Below are positions 25,836-36,911 of a stretch of DNA of 64,000 bases, piece after piece. Position 1 is the first letter of the stretch. Every line of letters begins with the position of its first letter. The translations under genes and the position numbers were made by a program. The notes under the pieces are model-generated. The model ran no database searches. It had not been told where the DNA came from and worked only from the letters and a program-made list of their open reading frames with translations. The stretch comes from Methylomagnum ishizawai (GTDB taxonomy: Bacteria; Pseudomonadota; Gammaproteobacteria; Methylococcales; Methylococcaceae): positions 3,064,150-3,128,149 of the forward strand of contig NZ_AP019783.1 in NCBI RefSeq assembly GCF_019670005.1. The letters are read 5' to 3'.

Positions 25836-26229
25836 CGAGGGTTCCCCCTTGGAATGGCCACCGCCGGGCACCCACCCGAGACCGCGGCTATCGCCGGACC
25901 GATATTACAGTTTATGCCAGGGCCGCGAAAGCCGCCGCCCACCGTCCGGGCGGGCGGGGTTTCTCCCCGCCCGTTGTCTCGGCACCCACCGCCCCTGCCG
26001 ACAATTGCCCGACTTTAAAGGAATTCCGCCAACCCCACCGACCCCACCATTTCACGGACCCGGCGGAATTAGTTCCCTTGACAGCCGCGAAATCCCCCGC
26101 GGACTCCCCCAGGCAGCGGGATTAGGCAATAATCGCCCGCCGTGGGAGCGGCCAAAACACCACGCGACCGACCGATTCCCGCAAAACCACTCTAAACTTG
26201 ATATGCCCCAGCCCCAGAGGAAACCCATC
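25836..26229. other. 394-bp divergent gap before cytochrome P460
   Basis: No gene. It holds a GC-rich hairpin at 25951-25973 (arms CGGGCGGGG / CCCCGCCCG, 5-base loop). The AT-rich interval near 26010-26060 and 26170-26205 probably carries the P460 promoter, but no convincing -35/-10 pair is visible. Confidence 0.45.
25951..25973. repeat. perfect 9-bp hairpin in the P460 upstream region
   Basis: CGGGCGGGG and CCCCGCCCG separated by five bases and followed by TTGTCTC on the plus strand. A transcription attenuator or operator are both possible; there is no clear T tract. Confidence 0.45.
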
Positions 26230-26730
26230 ATGAAGCGATCCCTTTTCGTCCTGGCCCTGGCCTGCAACACCCTGCCGGGCTTCGCCGACCCCGCCGCCGC
26301 CCCCCCGGCCCCGAACGGTATCACCCTGCCCAAGGATTACCAGAACTGGCGCTTGCTGGGCGTGTCCCAGCGCACCGAGAACGGCACCCTGCGGGCCATC
26401 CTGGGCAACGACAAGGCCATCGAGGCCGCCCGCTCCGGGCAAACCCATCCCTGGCCGGACGGGGCCATGCTCGCCAAGGTCGCCTGGAAACAGAAGGGCC
26501 ACGATAAGTTCGCCACCGCCGTGGTGCCCGGCGAATATGTGCATACCGATCTGATGGTGAAGGACGCCGCCAAATACGCGGCGACCGGGGGCTGGGGCTT
26601 CGCCCGCTGGCTCGGGGACAAATTCACCCCCTACGGGCAGGACGCCCAGTTCGCCCAAGAGTGCCTGGGCTGCCATGGCGCGGCCAAGGACGCCGATTGG
26701 GTCTTCACCACGCCGGCCAAACTGCCCTGA
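26230..26730 (+). CDS. cytochrome P460
   Basis: A 166-residue periplasmic mono-heme cytochrome with a signal peptide (ending near FADP, residue 19). Family features are DYQNWRLLGVS, RAILGND, HPWPDGAMLAKVAWK, the TGGWGFARW stretch and a C-terminal heme site CLGCH. P460 cytochromes carry a lysine-crosslinked heme and oxidise hydroxylamine. In methanotrophs and ammonia oxidisers they remove the hydroxylamine that methane monooxygenase forms from ammonia. ATG 26230 starts the signal peptide; the frame upstream is non-coding. Confidence 0.92.
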   Translation: MKRSLFVLALACNTLPGFADPAAAPPAPNGITLPKDYQNWRLLGVSQRTENGTLRAILGNDKAIEAARSGQTHPWPDGAMLAKVAWKQKGHDKFATAVVPGEYVHTDLMVKDAAKYAATGGWGFARWLGDKFTPYGQDAQFAQECLGCHGAAKDADWVFTTPAKLP

Positions 26731-26735
26731 ATCCC

Positions 26736-27647
26736 ATGAACCATTCCCCGTCCTCGCGCATCCAGGCCGATCCCCCGGCGTCTTCCCAGGCTCCCGAACT
26801 GGCCGAGTTGGTCCGGGGCGCCCACCGGGTGGTCTCGCTGCCGGAGGTCTATTACCGCGTGCAGGAATTGATCGACGATCCCCGGCACAATTCGGCGACC
26901 CTGGCGCGGCTGATCGAAAGCGACAGCGGCCTCACCGCCCGCCTGCTCAAGGCGGTGAATAGCCCCTTGTACGGCCTGGGACGGCGGGTGGACCGGGTTT
27001 CCCAGGCGGTGGGGCTGTTGGGCGGGCACATCCTGCGGGATATCGTGCTGGCCACGACCATCGTGCGGACCTTCGGCAAGCTCCCGCCGCAAGCGGTGGA
27101 TTTATCCACCTTCTGGCACCATAGCATCTATTGCGCCCTGGCCGCCCAACAACTGGCCCGGCGCTGCCACGTCCTGCACAGCGAGCGCATGGCGGTGGCG
27201 GGCATCCTCCACGATATCGGCCAGCTGGTGCTATACCGGTTCCAGCCCGCCGCCTCCGCCCAGGCCCTGGTCCTGGCCGAACCCGCCGACGATGGCGCCT
27301 ACCGGGCCGAACGGCGGGTGTTCGGCTACACCCATGCCGAGGTGGGCGCGGAATTGCTCAAGGCTTGGGGGCTGCCGGAAAGCCTACAGGCGGTCGCCCT
27401 CCACCATCACGAACCCCTGGCGGAATCCCCGCACGCCCTGGACATCGCCATCGTCCATCTCGCCAACGCCATCGCCAACCGGCTGGAGCCGGGCCGCATC
27501 CTCCCCCGCTGCGAATCCCGCATCTCCCCCCTGGCCTGGGAAATCACGGGACTGGACGAGGCCGTGATCGAGCCGGTCCTGGCGGAAGCCAACAGCCATT
27601 TCCTGGAAACCCTGGACCTGTTGCTGCCGGGCCGGGCCCCCCGCTGA
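26736..27647 (+). CDS. HDOD domain protein
   Basis: A 303-residue HDOD protein (HD-related output domain of signalling systems). The pattern includes SLPEVYYRVQELIDD, SDSGLTARLLKAVNSPLYG, HDIGQLVLYRF and the later HHHEPL. Many HDOD proteins lack catalytic metal residues and act as adaptors in motility or stress signalling. It starts 6 bp after the P460 stop, so the two probably share a transcript, a link without an obvious functional reason. Confidence 0.9.
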   Translation: MNHSPSSRIQADPPASSQAPELAELVRGAHRVVSLPEVYYRVQELIDDPRHNSATLARLIESDSGLTARLLKAVNSPLYGLGRRVDRVSQAVGLLGGHILRDIVLATTIVRTFGKLPPQAVDLSTFWHHSIYCALAAQQLARRCHVLHSERMAVAGILHDIGQLVLYRFQPAASAQALVLAEPADDGAYRAERRVFGYTHAEVGAELLKAWGLPESLQAVALHHHEPLAESPHALDIAIVHLANAIANRLEPGRILPRCESRISPLAWEITGLDEAVIEPVLAEANSHFLETLDLLLPGRAPR

Positions 27648-27673
27648 GCGGGATTCCCCCTTGCTTGACGGGT

Positions 27674-27702
27674 TTGGGAAATGACCGGGCTACATGTAAA
27701 AT
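27674..27702 (+). promoter_or_regulatory. candidate sigma-70 promoter of fdxA
   Basis: TTGGGA at 27674-27679 and TAAAAT at 27697-27702 with a 17-bp spacer, 54 bp before the fdxA start. Partial matches to both hexamers (4/6 and 5/6). Confidence 0.4.
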
Positions 27703-27756
27703 GGCGCGCGGTTCGCGCCTTATGCCCGCGATTAAAACAGCAGATAGGACCCTGAA

Positions 27757-28080
27757 ATGAGCTTCGTAGTTACCGAAAACTGCATCAAGTGCAAATATAC
27801 CGATTGCGTCGACGTGTGCCCGGTCGATTGCTTCCACGAAGGACCGAATTTCCTGGTGATCGACCCGGACGAATGCATCGATTGCACCCTGTGCGAACCC
27901 GAATGCCCGGCCAACGCGATCTACTCCGAAGACGAAGTGCCCAACGACCAGAAGGACTTCATCAAGCTGAACGCCGATCTGGCCAAGATTTGGCCCAGCA
28001 TCACCGAGGTCAAGCCCGCCAACGCCGACGCCGACACCTGGAAGGGCAAACCCGGCAAGCGCGATTTGCTGGAAAAATAA
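27757..28080 (+). CDS. fdxA: ferredoxin FdxA (3Fe-4S/4Fe-4S, seven-iron type)
   Basis: A 107-residue soluble electron carrier. The N-terminal cluster region [17 protein letters not shown] and the second [12 protein letters not shown] match the Azotobacter FdI/FdxA type, with one 3Fe-4S and one 4Fe-4S cluster followed by a C-terminal extension ending in KRDLLEK. AGGA precedes the start. Single gene with its own candidate promoter; cysB follows after 230 bp. Confidence 0.97.
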   Translation: MSFVVTENCIKCKYTDCVDVCPVDCFHEGPNFLVIDPDECIDCTLCEPECPANAIYSEDEVPNDQKDFIKLNADLAKIWPSITEVKPANADADTWKGKPGKRDLLEK

Positions 28081-28260
28081 GCGCCGGGAACCCGGCCCCG
28101 TTCCCCATCGCCCAGGGTTCGCGCATCCCCCCGGCGCGACCAACCCATCCCCGCACCAGCCCCCCATCGGAAGCCAACCGCCGCCGCCCAGGCACGGCGG
28201 CTGGTTGCGGTCTTTCCATCCGCCCCGTCCCGCAGGACAGCGCCGTTCAGACCATAATGC

Positions 28261-28266
28261 TATAAT
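28261..28266 (+). promoter_or_regulatory. -10 element upstream of cysB
   Basis: A perfect TATAAT 44 bp before the cysB start. No good -35 hexamer lies 16-18 bp upstream, so the promoter may need an activator or be controlled by CysB itself. An imperfect GC-rich hairpin at about 28175-28206 upstream could end fdxA transcription. Confidence 0.45.
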
Positions 28267-28286
28267 GGTTCCGGCTCTATCAATGA

Positions 28287-29285
<999 letters not shown>

Positions 29286-29298
29286 GGGGTACCGGGGT

Positions 29299-29862
29299 TC
29301 AGCGCACCCACTGGGAAATGGTTTTGAACTCGGGGTGGGCGGCGTCGCGCAGCCATTCGAACAGCACCGACTCCACATTGGTGACGACGGCCCCGGCCTC
29401 GCGCAGCCGGGCCAGGGCGTTGTGCTTATGGCCCTGGGCGCGGGAGCACACCCCGTCCTCGACCACGAACACCCGGAAACCCAGGGACAGCAATTCCAGC
29501 GCGGTCTGCAACACGCAGACATGGGCTTCCTGGCCGACCAGGACCACCTGCCCCCGGCCCGGCGCCTTCAAGGCGGACAGGAACCCCTCGGCGGCGCAGC
29601 AGGAAAACGCGGTCTTCTCGAACCGCAGCGCCATGGCCGGCAAGCGCTCGACCAGGGCGGGCACGGTCGGACCCAGGCCCTTGGGATATTGCTCGGTATA
29701 AAGCACCGGGATTTCCAACGCCCCGGCCGCTTGCAGCAGGGTCTCGGTATGCTTGACCAAATGGGCGCGGTCGGCTTCGGCCATGGCGGCCAACAGGCGG
29801 ATTTGCAGGTCCACCACCACCAACACGCTATCGTCGGCGGAACAAAGCGAAGGGATATTCAT
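29299..29862 (-). CDS. isochorismatase-family hydrolase (YcaC-like)
   Basis: A 187-residue cysteine hydrolase. The Asp of the catalytic triad is in VVVDLQIRLL (about residue 18), Lys in FEKTAFS and the nucleophile Cys in GQEAHVCVLQTALELL (about residue 119). The family cleaves C-N or ether bonds of small amides; YcaC-like members have unknown substrates. Convergent with cysB (13-bp gap). Confidence 0.88.
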   Translation of the reverse strand: MNIPSLCSADDSVLVVVDLQIRLLAAMAEADRAHLVKHTETLLQAAGALEIPVLYTEQYPKGLGPTVPALVERLPAMALRFEKTAFSCCAAEGFLSALKAPGRGQVVLVGQEAHVCVLQTALELLSLGFRVFVVEDGVCSRAQGHKHNALARLREAGAVVTNVESVLFEWLRDAAHPEFKTISQWVR

Positions 29863-29941
29863 GGGACCGCGCCTCTCGGAATCGTGGATGGGGTGGGGAA
29901 AACCGCCGGACGCCCCCGCGGGAAAGCCTCCGGCGGCGGCG

Positions 29942-30802
<861 letters not shown>

Positions 30803-30945
30803 GTGTTGTTTTCTAAAAAATAATCCAGCAGTGATATCCTTGAGTGATTTCCAACATTACTTCACAACAACCGCATCCTCCTCTCGCCACCTTTCCAATA
30901 CAACGGATAAAACATTACTTTTCCAAAATCCATATTTATTCGGCT

Positions 30946-31557
30946 TCAACGCGGCTGGCCCGCCAGTAGGGGTTCTAACTTATTCCACACCTGTTCCAGT
31001 AATAAAGACTGGGCCTCCCGGTTCGGATGGATGCCGTCGGCCTGCATATAGGCCTCCACCCCGCCCACGCCATCCAGCAGGAACGGCACCGACGCCACCC
31101 CGCTGCGCCCGGCCAGGTCGGCATAGACCTTCTGGAACATTTCGGTATAACGCTTGCCATAGTTGGGCGGAATCTTCATGCCCAGGAGCAAGACCTGGGC
31201 CCCCGCCGCCCCGGCCCGGTCGATGATGCCGCCCAGGTTGGCCGCCATCTGGGCGGGCGGCAAACCCCGGAGGCCATCGTTGCCCCCGAGTTCCAGGATC
31301 AGCACGGCGGGATGGTGTTGGGCGAGCAAGGCATCGACGCGGGAAAGCCCCCCCGCGCTGGTATCCCCGGAAATGCTGGCATTGACGACTATCATACCGC
31401 GGGGCCGGAGTTTTTCCGCCAGCAGGGAAACCCAGCCCTGGTCGATTTTTTCCAGGCCGTAACCGGCGCTGATACTATCCCCCAACACCACGATGGTTGC
31501 CGCGCCAACCCAACCGGACATTGCCCACAACATGAACGACAACAGTAAATTACGCAT
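30946..31557 (-). CDS. tesA: arylesterase / lysophospholipase (GDSL, TesA-like)
   Basis: A 203-residue SGNH hydrolase with a signal peptide (ending at VGA, about residue 19), block I GDSISAGYGL, block III GGNDGLRG and block V DGIHPN with the catalytic Asp and His. It acts in the periplasm as thioesterase or lysophospholipase. The start ATG at 31557 overlaps the ybbA start on the other strand within CATG (31555-31558). The frame continues upstream to 31971 only as an antisense shadow. Divergent neighbour of ybbA-ybbP, as is common in gammaproteobacteria. Confidence 0.93.
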   Translation of the reverse strand: MRNLLLSFMLWAMSGWVGAATIVVLGDSISAGYGLEKIDQGWVSLLAEKLRPRGMIVVNASISGDTSAGGLSRVDALLAQHHPAVLILELGGNDGLRGLPPAQMAANLGGIIDRAGAAGAQVLLLGMKIPPNYGKRYTEMFQKVYADLAGRSGVASVPFLLDGVGGVEAYMQADGIHPNREAQSLLLEQVWNKLEPLLAGQPR

Positions 31558-32266
31558 GGATTCCGACCCATTGGAGAAAAACGGCCCCGCGATCTCCGGG
31601 GATATCATCCGGACGGAGAATCTCGGCAAACGGGTGCCCACGGCGGATGGCTGGCTGGATATCTTGTCATCAGTCGATGTTTCGATCAAACCGGGGGAAA
31701 CCTTGGCCGTGGTCGGGGCTTCGGGTTCGGGGAAATCCACCCTGCTGGGATTATTGGCCGGCCTGGACCGCTCGACCGAAGGCAAGGTCTGGCTGGCCGA
31801 TACCTGCCTCACCGCGCTGGACGAGGATGGCCGGGCGCGGTTGCGGGCGCTGCATGTCGGCTTCGTGTTCCAGTCCTTCCAATTGCTGCCGCACCTGACC
31901 GCGCTGGAAAACACCCTGCTGCCACTGGAACTCGTCGGCAGCCCCGAGGCCCGTGGCCGGGCGCTCGACATGCTGGCGCGGGTGGGCCTGGAACACCGGG
32001 TGAAGCATTACCCCAAGCAGCTTTCCGGCGGCGAACAACAGCGCGTGGCCCTGGCGCGGGCCTTCGTGACCGAGCCGCGCATCCTGTTCGCCGACGAACC
32101 CACCGGCAACCTGGACAGCAAGACCGGCCAGACGGTGATCGACCTGTTGTTCGCGCTCAACCGCGAACGCGACACCACCCTGGTATTGGTGACCCACGAC
32201 GAGGCGCTGGCGGCGCGGTGCGGACGCACGGTCCGGCTGGAAGCCGGACGCGTGGTCGAGGCTTGA
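31556..32266 (+). CDS. ybbA: ABC transporter ATP-binding protein YbbA
   Basis: A 236-residue ATPase of the LolD/MacB type: Walker A GASGSGKST, signature LSGGEQQRVALARAF, Walker B ILFADEP and the H-loop LVTHDEA. It pairs with the FtsX-like permease that follows after 15 bp. Start is uncertain: ATGs at 31493, 31532 and 31556 are in frame with no clear ribosome-binding site. 31556 gives a length closest to the family and overlaps the tesA start. Confidence 0.93.
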   Translation: MDSDPLEKNGPAISGDIIRTENLGKRVPTADGWLDILSSVDVSIKPGETLAVVGASGSGKSTLLGLLAGLDRSTEGKVWLADTCLTALDEDGRARLRALHVGFVFQSFQLLPHLTALENTLLPLELVGSPEARGRALDMLARVGLEHRVKHYPKQLSGGEQQRVALARAFVTEPRILFADEPTGNLDSKTGQTVIDLLFALNRERDTTLVLVTHDEALAARCGRTVRLEAGRVVEA

Positions 32267-32281
32267 AGGCGGGAGGCTGGC

Positions 32282-34777
32282 ATGGGCAATAGTTTCAAAC
32301 TGGCGTTCAAATTGGTGGGCCGCGACTTCCGCAGCGGCGAACTGACCCTCCTGCTGGCGGCGTTGGTGGTCGCCGTGGCCGCTTCCACCGCCGTCAGCCT
32401 GCTGGGCGACCGGCTGAACCGCACCATGGCCTTGCAAGCGGCGGAATTCCTGGGCGCGGATTTATCGGTGGCGAGCCACGGCCCGCCCGATCCGGCCTGG
32501 ACCGTGGAAGCCGGACGCCTGGGCCTCGCCCATTCGGCCACGGCGGAATTTCCCAGCGTGCTGATGGAGAACGGCGAAATCCTGCTGGCGGGCGTGAAAT
32601 CGGTGGCGGTGGGCTATCCCCTGCGCGGCGCGGTGAAAACCACCCTGGACGATCCCGCCACCGCCGAGGAAACCCATGCCATTCCCGCGCCGGGCGAGGT
32701 CTGGATCGAACCACGGGTATTGTCCACCCTGCATTTGAAGCTGGGCGACACGTTGACGGTGGGCGAACAACCCTTGCGGACCACCCGCCTCATCACCCAC
32801 GAACCCGACCGCCGCGGCGACCTCTACAGCCTGTCGCCCCGCATCATCATCAACGCCGCCGACCTCGACGCCACCCGCATCGTGCAACCCGGCAGCCATG
32901 TCCATTATTTCTCCCTGTACGCGGGCGACGAAACCGCCCTGCGCGGCTTCAAACGCTGGCTCCAACCACGCCTGCATCCGGGGGAACGCATTTCCGATAT
33001 CCACGAGGATCGCCCGGAACTCGGGAACGCCCTGAACCGGGCCGAGCGCTATCTAGGCTTGACCAGCATCGCCGTGGTGTTGATCGCGGGCGTCGCCATC
33101 GCCATGAGTGCCCGCCGCTACACCGAACGCCATTTCGATCTGGCCGCCCTGCTCAAAACCCTGGGAGCGCGGGAACGCGATGTGCTGCGGCTGCACCTCT
33201 GGCAATTCGGCTTGATCGGGCTGGCCGGTAGCGCCCTGGGTTGCGCCCTGGGCTATGGCCTGCAAGCCGGGGTGGCGCATTTCCTGGGGGCGTTGCTGCC
33301 GCGCCATCTGGCGAGCCCCAGCCTGTTCGCCCTGCTGTTCGGTACCGGCGTGGGCTTGCCGATCCTGTTCGGCTTCTCCCTGCCGCCGATCCTGAGGCTC
33401 AAGCGCCTACCGCCGCTGCGGGTGTTACGCCGCGATCTGGAACCCCTGCCGTCCAGCGCTTGGCTGGTCTATGGCTGCGCCGCCCTGGTCCTGGGCGCGT
33501 TGATGTGGCGCTATACCCAGGATGGGCTGATGACCGTCACCGTGCTGGCCGCGAGCGGCGCGGCGGTGGCGGGATTCGGCCTGTTGGGCTTGTTCCTGCT
33601 CAAGCTGGGCAAGCTGCCGATCCCGCATGTGGGCCTGGCTTGGCGCTTCGGCCTGCAACACCTGACCCGGCGGCCCCAACTGGGCGTCGGCCAAATCCTG
33701 GCTTTCGGCATCACCCTGGCGGCGATGCTGCTGAGCCTCCTGGTCCGCACCGAGCTATTGCAGGAATGGCGGCGGCAATTGCCGGACAACACCCCCAACC
33801 ATTTCGCCCTCAACCTGTTCGATGCCGACCTCGACCGCTTCCGCGATTTCCTGGCGCGGGAGCAAATCGCCAGCAGCCGGTTCTACCCCATCGTCCGGGG
33901 CCGCTTGACCCTGGTGAACGGCCAGGACGTGTTCCAGATCATTGGCAAGAATTCGCGGGCGGAAGGGGCCATCAACCGCGATCTCAGCCTGACCTGGGGG
34001 GCCGAACCACCACCCGACAACCCCATCGTCGAGGGCGAATGGTGGCGCGAAAGCCAAGCCCCCACCGAACCCCTGGTCTCGGTGGAAAAGGAATTGGCCA
34101 AGAACCTGGGCATCAAGCCGGGCGATCAGCTCGGCTTCAACATCGCCGGGCAGGAACTCACCGCCACGGTCGCCAACACCCGTGGCGTGCGCTGGGACAC
34201 CATGGCCCCCAATTTCTTCATGATCTTCCCGCCGGGCGTGCTGGATTCGCAGCCGCATACTTGGCTGACCAGTTTCTATCTGCCCCCGGCGGCGAAACCG
34301 GCCTTGGCGCGGCTGGTCAAGGCGTTCCCCGGCGTGACCCTGCTGGAGGTGGACACCTTGCTCCAGCAATTCCAGAGCATCCTGGCCCAGATCACCCGCG
34401 CCATCGAGTTCGTGCTGGTATTGGCCTTGGCGGCGGGTTTCACCGTGTTGTTCGCCTCGGTGCGTGCCACCCTGGACGAACGCCTGCGCGAGGATGCGCT
34501 GTTGCGGGCCTTGGGCGCGGACCGGGGTTTGCTGCGGCGGGCGCAATGGGTGGAATTCTGCGCCCTGGGCTTCCTGGCGGGATTGTTGGCGGCGGGGATC
34601 GCGGAGAGCGTGGCCTGGGTCTTGTTCAGCCGGGTGTTCGACCTGGCGCACCGGATGCACTGGGAAGCTTGGCTGGCGACGCCACTGGTGGGGGCTTTGG
34701 CGGTGGGCCTGGCGGGTTATTGGAATACCCGGCCCGTGGTGAAAAACAGCCCGATGCGGGTGTTGCGGGAACTCTAG
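32282..34777 (+). CDS. ybbP: FtsX-like ABC permease YbbP
   Basis: An 831-residue inner-membrane protein with ten or so helices: one N-terminal helix (LTLLLAALVVAVAASTAV), a large periplasmic MacB-like domain, a block of FtsX domain helices (about 255-470), a second periplasmic domain, and a final FtsX block (about 700-815). With YbbA it forms a transporter or mechanotransmission complex of unknown substrate. It is linked in many genomes with tesA, suggesting lipid or lipoprotein work. Confidence 0.95.
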   Translation: MGNSFKLAFKLVGRDFRSGELTLLLAALVVAVAASTAVSLLGDRLNRTMALQAAEFLGADLSVASHGPPDPAWTVEAGRLGLAHSATAEFPSVLMENGEILLAGVKSVAVGYPLRGAVKTTLDDPATAEETHAIPAPGEVWIEPRVLSTLHLKLGDTLTVGEQPLRTTRLITHEPDRRGDLYSLSPRIIINAADLDATRIVQPGSHVHYFSLYAGDETALRGFKRWLQPRLHPGERISDIHEDRPELGNALNRAERYLGLTSIAVVLIAGVAIAMSARRYTERHFDLAALLKTLGARERDVLRLHLWQFGLIGLAGSALGCALGYGLQAGVAHFLGALLPRHLASPSLFALLFGTGVGLPILFGFSLPPILRLKRLPPLRVLRRDLEPLPSSAWLVYGCAALVLGALMWRYTQDGLMTVTVLAASGAAVAGFGLLGLFLLKLGKLPIPHVGLAWRFGLQHLTRRPQLGVGQILAFGITLAAMLLSLLVRTELLQEWRRQLPDNTPNHFALNLFDADLDRFRDFLAREQIASSRFYPIVRGRLTLVNGQDVFQIIGKNSRAEGAINRDLSLTWGAEPPPDNPIVEGEWWRESQAPTEPLVSVEKELAKNLGIKPGDQLGFNIAGQELTATVANTRGVRWDTMAPNFFMIFPPGVLDSQPHTWLTSFYLPPAAKPALARLVKAFPGVTLLEVDTLLQQFQSILAQITRAIEFVLVLALAAGFTVLFASVRATLDERLREDALLRALGADRGLLRRAQWVEFCALGFLAGLLAAGIAESVAWVLFSRVFDLAHRMHWEAWLATPLVGALAVGLAGYWNTRPVVKNSPMRVLREL

Positions 34778-34825
34778 CACCGGATGCGGCGATGGGCCTC
34801 GGGGACGCGCATCGCCGCCCTGCGA

Positions 34826-35326
34826 TCAACCGGCTTTGATATTGATTTTGGAAGTCCAGCCGGACTTGCCTTGGCAATCGCCCTCCAGCATCTTGACCTT
34901 GACATAGGACAACAGGCCCGCGATCTGCTCTTCCTCGATAGTGCCCTTGGCGGCTCCCTTGACCAAGCACACGTTCTGCTCGGTGTCGTCGGGATCGGCC
35001 GCGCCCATCATGCCCGGCGCGAGGGTCAACTGGGAATTGCCGCCATTGGGATTTTCCACCGTCACCGTCTGGCCGATGGCCACCGCCGCCGTATTGACCT
35101 TGGTCACTTCGTCGCCACCGCCCATGAAACTGGCGAGGATCACCACCACCACCGCGCCACCCAATGCGTATTGGGCATTGCGGTTGGTCTTCAGGGTTTC
35201 CAGGAGACCTCCTTGGGCGGTGGGCGTGGGCACGGGAGCGGCAGCGGGCTTCTCGGTGGCGGCGGGTTGTTCGGCGGCGGGGGCCGGGGTTTCCGGGGCG
35301 GCGCTGTCTTTATTCTCTTCGGACAT
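34826..35326 (-). CDS. single-pass membrane protein of unknown function
   Basis: A 166-residue protein with a cytoplasmic Pro/Ala-rich acidic N terminus (about 1-45), one membrane helix (AQYALGGAVVVVILASFMGG, about 51-70) and a periplasmic domain of about 95 residues with two Cys (a possible disulfide) and beta-like repeats, perhaps SH3-like. GAGGAGG gives a strong ribosome-binding site. A hairpin (GCGGCGATG / CATCGCCGC, 34786-34818) lies beyond its stop and could end both convergent transcripts. Confidence 0.72.
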   Translation of the reverse strand: MSEENKDSAAPETPAPAAEQPAATEKPAAAPVPTPTAQGGLLETLKTNRNAQYALGGAVVVVILASFMGGGDEVTKVNTAAVAIGQTVTVENPNGGNSQLTLAPGMMGAADPDDTEQNVCLVKGAAKGTIEEEQIAGLLSYVKVKMLEGDCQGKSGWTSKINIKAG

Positions 35327-35570
35327 TCTGATACCTCCTCTAGTGGATTTTTTTGATTCGGCCCCGGCGACCGGGCCGGGGCTGCTTGGGGCACGCGCAA
35401 ATTATCATGTCGTCCATCCGATGCAAACAGGTAATTTGGCCGGTGGCCGCCGTTGAGGGGAGTCGCCACCGGGCAGGTTTACGACCAAGGAATCCGGTCC
35501 GAGTTCAGCGGCGCGGACGGGACACGCCCCGATCAGCGGCAAAAACGCCCCCAGGCCCGGCCTGCGCGCC

Positions 35571-36008
35571 TCAAAAAGCCGCGCAGGCCATAGACCGCAC
35601 CCGCAGCACCGCTTCTTGTTGGAATTCCGCCTTGTAGCGTTCGGCGAGAGCGCCCACGGCCCCGGTTTCGGCGGGCGTATCGCCATGGACGACGCGGAGG
35701 ATATAGGCGTCCTCGCGCTGGATCCCGCCCTGGGCCGTCCGCCATTGCCCTTGGCCCGTCCACCAAGTGAACCCGCCGGGAAAACGGGGCGTCACCTCGG
35801 CATCGACGAAGCCCCGCCAAGCCTCGGCGGCGACCACGCCATCCGGTTTGCGCGTGCCGAAATATAAGGTATCGACCCACATGGCGCGTTCGCCCGGACG
35901 GCAGCCATCGGGCGCGTCCAGGGCGCAAGCGGCCAAAACTCCGGCCAGACACAGGGCGGCGAATCCAAGTTTCAAGCGATGCCTCCGGGATGCGGGGACG
36001 CGGATCAT
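35571..36008 (-). CDS. DUF3574 lipoprotein
   Basis: A 145-residue protein with a lipobox (LAGVLAAC, Cys about residue 28) and the DUF3574 body: DTLYFGTRKPDG, AEAWRGFVDAEVTPRFPGGFT, and the ILRVVHGD segment. Likely an outer-membrane-bound periplasmic protein; function unknown. The ATG at 36008 lies 62 bp from the divergent SDR start. Confidence 0.85.
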   Translation of the reverse strand: MIRVPASRRHRLKLGFAALCLAGVLAACALDAPDGCRPGERAMWVDTLYFGTRKPDGVVAAEAWRGFVDAEVTPRFPGGFTWWTGQGQWRTAQGGIQREDAYILRVVHGDTPAETGAVGALAERYKAEFQQEAVLRVRSMACAAF

Positions 36009-36070
36009 AACCGCAAAGCCGGAGGGCCGTGCGAAACTATGCGCCCCTTTCCCTGCGAGACAGCCCGATC

Positions 36071-36904
36071 ATGACCGCCCCCCGATCCATCCTCATCACC
36101 GGCTGTTCGTCCGGCATCGGCCTGTGCGTGGCGCGTGGCCTCAAGCAACGCGGCTACCGGGTGTTCGCCACCGCCCGCGCCCCGGACGATGTGGAACGGC
36201 TCCGCGCCGAAGGCTTCGAGGCTTTCCGGCTGGACCTCTCCGATTCGGATTCGATCCGCGCCGCCGTGGACGCGGTATTGGAAGCCAGCGGTGGCGGACT
36301 CGATGCGCTGTTCAACAACGGTGCCTATGGGCAACCGGGCGCGGTGGAGGATTTGCGGCGGGAAGTGCTGCGCGAACAGTTCGAGACCAACCTGTTCGGC
36401 ACCCACGAACTGACCCATTTGATTATCCCGGTCATGCGGCGGCAGGGCCATGGCCGGATCGTCCAGAACAGCTCGGTGCTGGGCTTCGCCGCGATGCGGT
36501 ATCGGGGTGCCTACAATGCCAGCAAATACGCGCTGGAAGGTTTGTCGGACACCTTGCGGCTGGAATTGAAAGGCAGCGGCGTCGAGGTGTGTTTGGTCGA
36601 GCCCGGTCCCATCCTCAGCCGGTTCCGGGACAACGCCTTCGCCATGTACCGGAAGAACATACAGCCCGAACACAGCCCGCACCGCCAGACCTATGCGGCG
36701 ATGGAAGCCCGCCTGCAAAAGGAAGGCCCGGCGGCGCCTTTCACCCTGGGGCCGGAAGCGGTGCTGGCCAAGGTGATCCTGGCCTTGGAATCCAAGCGGC
36801 CCCGCGCCCGCTATTACGTGACCTTCCCGACCTATCTGTTCGCCTATTTGAAAAGGCTACTGCCGACGCGGGCCTTGGATTGGATACTCGGCAAGGTGGG
36901 ATAG
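36071..36904 (+). CDS. SDR family oxidoreductase
   Basis: A 277-residue short-chain dehydrogenase of the classical type. The cofactor motif is TGCSSGIG (TGxxxGxG) near residue 10, the Asn motif is NNGAYG near 80, and the catalytic triad is in NSSVLG and YNASKYALEG. Residues after the first beta-strand (TARAPDD) suggest NADP. Substrate unknown. ATG 36071 is preferred; an upstream in-frame ATG at 36029 adds a non-conserved N terminus. Confidence 0.9.
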   Translation: MTAPRSILITGCSSGIGLCVARGLKQRGYRVFATARAPDDVERLRAEGFEAFRLDLSDSDSIRAAVDAVLEASGGGLDALFNNGAYGQPGAVEDLRREVLREQFETNLFGTHELTHLIIPVMRRQGHGRIVQNSSVLGFAAMRYRGAYNASKYALEGLSDTLRLELKGSGVEVCLVEPGPILSRFRDNAFAMYRKNIQPEHSPHRQTYAAMEARLQKEGPAAPFTLGPEAVLAKVILALESKRPRARYYVTFPTYLFAYLKRLLPTRALDWILGKVG

Positions 36905-36911
36905 GCCGGGG

